This document shows, one piece after another, positions 6,598 to 9,374 of a stretch of 9,374 nt of DNA. Every line of letters begins with the position of its first letter. Positions within the stretch are counted from its first letter, which is position 1. Origin of the DNA: Treponema sp. (GTDB taxonomy: Bacteria > Spirochaetota > Spirochaetia > Treponematales > Breznakiellaceae); the NCBI GenBank assembly GCA_009785545.1, contig WQWD01000079.1, forward strand, positions 1 to 9,374. The letters run 5' to 3'. Below the pieces are notes generated by a model. The model had not been told where the DNA came from, did no database searches, and saw nothing but the letters and a program-made list of their open reading frames with translations. The position numbers were made by a program, and so were the translations under genes.

Positions 6598-7708
6598 AAA
6601 TTATTATCTCTTTGCAAACATCAAGAAAGCAATCCATTTCCTGATCTGTTCCGATACTGACACGAAGAAAATCTGATATCCGTTCCTTGTTGAAATGCCG
6701 AACCAAAATGCCTCTGTCACGTAACGCAGCGGCAAACGCAGCTCCGCTAGCTCCGCTGGCTCCGCTGGCTCCGCCGATATTGGGCGGTTTTATAAAGACA
6801 AAGTTGGCTGACGAAGGCAGAACATAAAATCCAAAGCTCTTCAATGTAATTGACACTCTCTCTCGTGTGGCAATTACACGGCGGTTAACCTCATCGTAAT
6901 ACGCAATATCGGAAACAGCGGCAGACGCACCGGCTAAAGCAAGTCTGTCCAGAGTATATGAATTAAACGAATCCCGAATACGCCGAAGCCCCTCAATCAG
7001 CTCGATACTGCCGACAGCAAAACCTGTGCGCAATCCCGCAAGAGATGCGGACTTGGAAAGCGTATGCACAACCAAAAGATTCGGGTATTTGTTAATATGA
7101 GGAATTGCCGTCTGCACAGACGCAGACGCGCCAAATGCGATGTATGCTTCGTCTATTATTAAAACCTTGTTCTGTTTTTTTAGATATTCCGCAAGAGAAA
7201 AAATGTCGTCTAACGGAAGCGCTATTCCCGTTGGTGCGTTGGGGTTCGGCAATATCACGCCTCCTGACGGAATCATGTAGTCGTTTATATTTATACAAAA
7301 ATCATCACAAAGCGGTATTTTGCGAACTGGAATATTCCATAAACCCGCATAAACCGGATAAAAACTGTATGTAATATCTGGAAAAAGAACCTCAGGCGAT
7401 TCTCTTTCGCTTTCAAAAAAAGCGCCAAAAGCAAATCCCAAAATTTCGTCAGAACCATTCCCGGCAAAAACCTGCCGGGGTTCCACGCCAAAACGCCCAG
7501 CCACAGCTTGACGAAATTCCGTACACTCCGGATCGGGGTAAAGCCGCAATTCTTCATTAACACTTTTTTTAATAGCCTCATAAACCAACGGCGAAGGCGG
7601 GTATGGGTTTTCGTTGGTGTTAAGTTTTATAAATTGTCTGTCTTTAGTCTGCTCACCCGGAATATACGGGGAAAGGTTCTTTAAGCGATTATTCCAAAAA
7701 CAACTCAT
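6596..7708 (-). CDS. hisC: Histidinol-phosphate aminotransferase
   Basis: HisC is a class I/II PLP-dependent aminotransferase that converts imidazole acetol phosphate and glutamate to histidinol phosphate and 2-oxoglutarate. The 370-residue protein shows the HisC N-terminal pattern LSPYIPGEQ and LNTNENPYPPSP (29-40), the YPDP segment (57-60), GNGSDEIL (83-90), PNPNAPTG (154-161), IDEAYIAFG (185-193), Schiff-base Lys219 in HTLSKSASLAGLRTGFA, and the substrate-carboxylate Arg349 in FLRVSIGT. All key residues are present, so it should be active. A Gly-Ala-Ser repeat at 312-322 comes from a 9-base tandem repeat in a surface-loop region between NFVFIKPP and the AALRDRGILVR segment. The start lies 16 bases after the upstream stop. 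Its Shine-Dalgarno (GCGGGGAA) is weak. Confidence 0.95.
   Translation of the reverse strand: MSCFWNNRLKNLSPYIPGEQTKDRQFIKLNTNENPYPPSPLVYEAIKKSVNEELRLYPDPECTEFRQAVAGRFGVEPRQVFAGNGSDEILGFAFGAFFESERESPEVLFPDITYSFYPVYAGLWNIPVRKIPLCDDFCININDYMIPSGGVILPNPNAPTGIALPLDDIFSLAEYLKKQNKVLIIDEAYIAFGASASVQTAIPHINKYPNLLVVHTLSKSASLAGLRTGFAVGSIELIEGLRRIRDSFNSYTLDRLALAGASAAVSDIAYYDEVNRRVIATRERVSITLKSFGFYVLPSSANFVFIKPPNIGGASGASGASGAAFAAALRDRGILVRHFNKERISDFLRVSIGTDQEMDCFLDVCKEIII
6741..6776. repeat. Four-copy 9-base tandem repeat inside hisC
   Basis: The + strand unit GCTCCGCTR is repeated at 6741-6749, 6750-6758 and 6759-6767, with a fourth, slightly changed copy (GCTCCGCCG) at 6768-6776. On the coding strand each unit is three codons, giving a Gly-Ala-Ser run at residues 312-322. 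Because the unit is a multiple of three, gain or loss of copies by slippage would change loop length without shifting the frame. Confidence 0.9.
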
Positions 7709-7724
7709 GCCTGATTCCCCGCTT

Positions 7725-8987
7725 TTATTTTTTGTGTCTTCTATCCAGCTCGTTCAAAACTTCACGTACAGTAACTCCCGCACGGGTCATAAGCACGGTG
7801 GAAAAATACAAAAGGTCGGCAGCTTCCCAGATAACTTCTTCACGGGTATTCGCCTCACACACTTCCTGCGCCTCTTCCATTATTTTTTCACGAACCAGCT
7901 TATCGTCAAGGGTGGCTGTATATGAGCCGGGAACAGGGTTTTGAAAGCGTTCAGAGATAATGCCCTGTAAGTATTCCCAAGTATACAACCTTTCAGACGC
8001 AAAACACGACCATGCCCCGGTATGGCAAACTTGACCGGCAGGCTCCGCTTCAGCCAGAAGAGCATCCCGGTCGCAGTCCGCCCTTAAACGGATCAGTTTT
8101 AACACATTTCCAGAAGTTTCCCCTTTCATCCAGAGCTTATTTCTTGTCCGGCTGTGAAAACAGACATTTCCGCATTTAAAAGTTTCGTTTAACGCTTCTC
8201 TGTCTGTAAAACCTGTCATCATTATTTGACCATCGGGAGATTGAACAATAATCGGAAGCTGCTGTTCACCTTTTTTCCAATTAAGAGAAGATACAAACGC
8301 ATCTGCCAAGTTTATTTTTTCTTTATAGAGAGCCATGCCTAACTGTGCGTCACATCCCAGAGCGGCTATTTCTTCGATTTCGTCTAACGTAGAAATTCCG
8401 CCGGCAACAGTAACTTGACAGCTTACGGCTTCCCGTAACATTTTTATGGAATTAAGGTCTATACCGGTCATTGTTCCTTCGCGTTCTACACAGGTAAAAA
8501 GCAATTCCCCTGCGTAAGGTTCAACGAGTTTTGCAGCTTGTATCAAATTAAGCCCGGTAGGCGTTTTCCAGCCGTCAACCACAATTTCGCCGCAAAGAGC
8601 ATCAACAGCGACAATCAAACGCTGGCGGCCAATTTTTTTGGACATTTCAGAAAGAAAGGGGACATTAACCGCAAATCTGCCGTCCGCACGAAAAACAGAC
8701 GAACCGACAATTATTTTTTTCGCTCCAAAACTGATAAGTTCCATCGCCTGAGCGGGTGTTCTGATGCCGCCCCCTACTCTGCACTCAGCAATTCTCAACA
8801 GAGGTTTTATCATTTCAAGATTAGAGTTTTTCCCCATCGCCGCGTCAAGATCAATCACCGCAACTTCACCGTAACGATCAAATTCCCGTGCCAATTCGTC
8901 AGCATTATCACGCTGCAGAATAAGTTCTTCGCCTTGTTTTAACTGAACAACTTTGCCGTTTTGAATATCAATTGATGCTATAACCAT
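7725..8987 (-). CDS. hisA-hisI-hisE: Trifunctional histidine-synthesis enzyme: HisA isomerase + HisI cyclohydrolase + HisE pyrophosphatase
   Basis: One uninterrupted 420-residue frame joins three consecutive pathway enzymes. Residues 1 to about 233 are a HisA-type (beta/alpha)8 barrel, the ProFAR isomerase: catalytic Asp7 (ASIDIQNGK), VGGGIR (71-76), Asp129 (VAVDA), DGW (138-140), Thr165 in FTCVEREGT, and AGGIS (195-199). Residues about 235-335 are HisI, PR-AMP cyclohydrolase: a typical NWKKG start, FHSRTRNKLWMKGETSGN, the metal-binding D304-C-D306-x-D308 and Cys321/Cys328 in CHTGAWSC. Residues about 336-420 are HisE, PR-ATP pyrophosphatase: GSYTATL, the EEAQEV acidic helix (371-376) and WEAADLLY (387-394). 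There is almost no linker between HisA and HisI. HisF was considered, but DGW and the TxxExEGT pattern favour HisA. The Shine-Dalgarno AGG is eight bases from the ATG, within the end of the upstream gene. Confidence 0.94.
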   Translation of the reverse strand: MVIASIDIQNGKVVQLKQGEELILQRDNADELAREFDRYGEVAVIDLDAAMGKNSNLEMIKPLLRIAECRVGGGIRTPAQAMELISFGAKKIIVGSSVFRADGRFAVNVPFLSEMSKKIGRQRLIVAVDALCGEIVVDGWKTPTGLNLIQAAKLVEPYAGELLFTCVEREGTMTGIDLNSIKMLREAVSCQVTVAGGISTLDEIEEIAALGCDAQLGMALYKEKINLADAFVSSLNWKKGEQQLPIIVQSPDGQIMMTGFTDREALNETFKCGNVCFHSRTRNKLWMKGETSGNVLKLIRLRADCDRDALLAEAEPAGQVCHTGAWSCFASERLYTWEYLQGIISERFQNPVPGSYTATLDDKLVREKIMEEAQEVCEANTREEVIWEAADLLYFSTVLMTRAGVTVREVLNELDRRHKK

Positions 8988-8992
8988 TAATT

Positions 8993-9374
8993 TTACCTGT
9001 CTATATTTCGTCTTACTTCAGAATATCCGGTACAATCATACCTCATCAGAAACGCTTCAACATTTGGCAGATCAGGCTGAACGATTGCTTCCCCTCTAAA
9101 GTTGTATTGTATTTGCCGCATTGCGATTACATCATCGAGCAAACTGCGCCTCATATCGATAAAGTTCATGGTAAATCTAAATCGAGTTTCGCTTGGCTTG
9201 AGAGGCGGAATTGTAAGGACATCAATTTCTGTACCGCTTGCCCATAATGCGCCATTGCCGTATAACTGATAAGTAATTGACGATACTTCCAAAGCAAATT
9301 CGTTTGGGTTTGTGATTCTTAAAACAGCTTCAAACTCGGTAACAACGATGTCAGCCTGCAAAATAACAATCGAA
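8993..9374 (-). CDS. LEA type 2 / WHy-domain protein, C-terminal part
   Basis: This gene enters from the right edge. Its frame is open to base 9373 (...SIVILQADIV), so the TTG at 9361 is an internal Leu codon, not a start. About 126 residues are visible. They show the pattern of LEA14-type WHy domains: alternating beta-strands with LRITNPNEFALEV near the start, a YQLYGNGALWASGTE strand pair, then an IPPLKPSETRFRF strand and a YNFRGEAIV strand. The domain forms a fibronectin-like beta-sandwich. In bacteria such proteins are often exported or lipid-anchored and have no known enzymatic role. The signal region, if any, lies outside the window. It is the first visible gene of the his transcription unit, five bases before the HisA-I-E start. 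Nothing in it suggests a role in histidine synthesis. Confidence 0.75.
   Translation of the reverse strand, partial: SIVILQADIVVTEFEAVLRITNPNEFALEVSSITYQLYGNGALWASGTEIDVLTIPPLKPSETRFRFTMNFIDMRRSLLDDVIAMRQIQYNFRGEAIVQPDLPNVEAFLMRYDCTGYSEVRRNIDR
8995..8998 (-). promoter_or_regulatory. Ribosome binding site of the his fusion gene inside the upstream stop
   Basis: The last codons of the LEA-type gene, AGG TAA, provide the AGGT Shine-Dalgarno for the hisA-I-E start at 8987 (eight bases from AGG to ATG). Only five bases separate the two genes, so coupled translation is likely and the start at 8987 is well supported. Confidence 0.6.

Noticed and set aside
6741..6776. CRISPR or mobile-element repeat
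   Set aside because: The 9-base units are contiguous, without spacers, and lie in frame inside an intact hisC; this is a coding minisatellite.
8538..8942. A 134-codon open frame on the + strand opposite the HisA domain
   Set aside because: It lies wholly antisense to a strongly conserved coding region, its product resembles no family, and no ribosome binding site is evident. It is a shadow frame, as are other + strand frames opposite hisC, hisD and the protease.
8288..8987. N-terminal domain of the fusion as HisF (cyclase subunit) rather than HisA
   Set aside because: The DGW motif after the catalytic Asp and Thr165 in the TCVEREGT pattern match HisA better; HisF would normally show a DRDGT pattern at this place. 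The two are homologous, so a profile search would settle it.
9359..9361. TTG as start of the LEA-type gene
   Set aside because: The frame stays open to base 9373 and the upstream residues (SIVILQADIV) fit the first strand of the domain, so the true start is outside the window.

Overview
The window reads as chromosomal DNA from a free-living or gut-associated spirochaete, most likely a Treponema-like bacterium that makes its own histidine. This is an inference. It rests on the moderate G+C content, the style of the relaxed lipoprotein signal peptides, the PqqL-like M16 protease, and the M20 hydrolase ending in a form I associate with spirochaetes. No rRNA or other direct taxonomic marker is present. 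Histidine synthesis is absent from host-restricted treponemes such as T. pallidum, so a termite-gut or rumen type would fit better.

Layout: at the left edge, on the + strand, is the 3' end of an M20-family metallohydrolase gene (1-353). It converges on a long minus-strand gene train. A single intrinsic terminator (361-402), T-rich on both sides, separates the two directions. Everything else is on the minus strand, read from right to left: the 3' part of a LEA-type-2 (WHy) domain protein (8993-9374), a hisA-hisI-hisE fusion (7725-8987), hisC (6596-7708), hisD (5217-6587), a Gfo/Idh/MocA oxidoreductase (4061-5128), a small putative lipoprotein (3339-4061) and a PqqL-like M16 zinc protease (405-3260).

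The first four minus-strand genes are packed with gaps of 5, 16 and 8 bases, and Shine-Dalgarno sequences sit in or over the preceding stop codons, so they look like one transcription unit. After hisD comes an 88-base gap, then the oxidoreductase and lipoprotein genes, which overlap by one base (TAATG). A 78-base gap precedes the protease gene and holds a near-consensus sigma-70 promoter. Its -10 box lies only six bases from the start codon, so that transcript is predicted to be leaderless.

Function: the his cluster supplies steps 2, 3 and 4 (HisE, HisI and HisA in one 420-residue chain), the aminotransferase step (HisC) and the two final oxidations (HisD). hisG, hisB, hisH and hisF are not in the window. 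The most unusual points are the three-step HisA-HisI-HisE fusion, the 9-base in-frame tandem repeat inside hisC, and the predicted leaderless protease mRNA. I see no mobile element, CRISPR array, RNA gene or frameshift, and no stretch over 300 bases lacks a gene.
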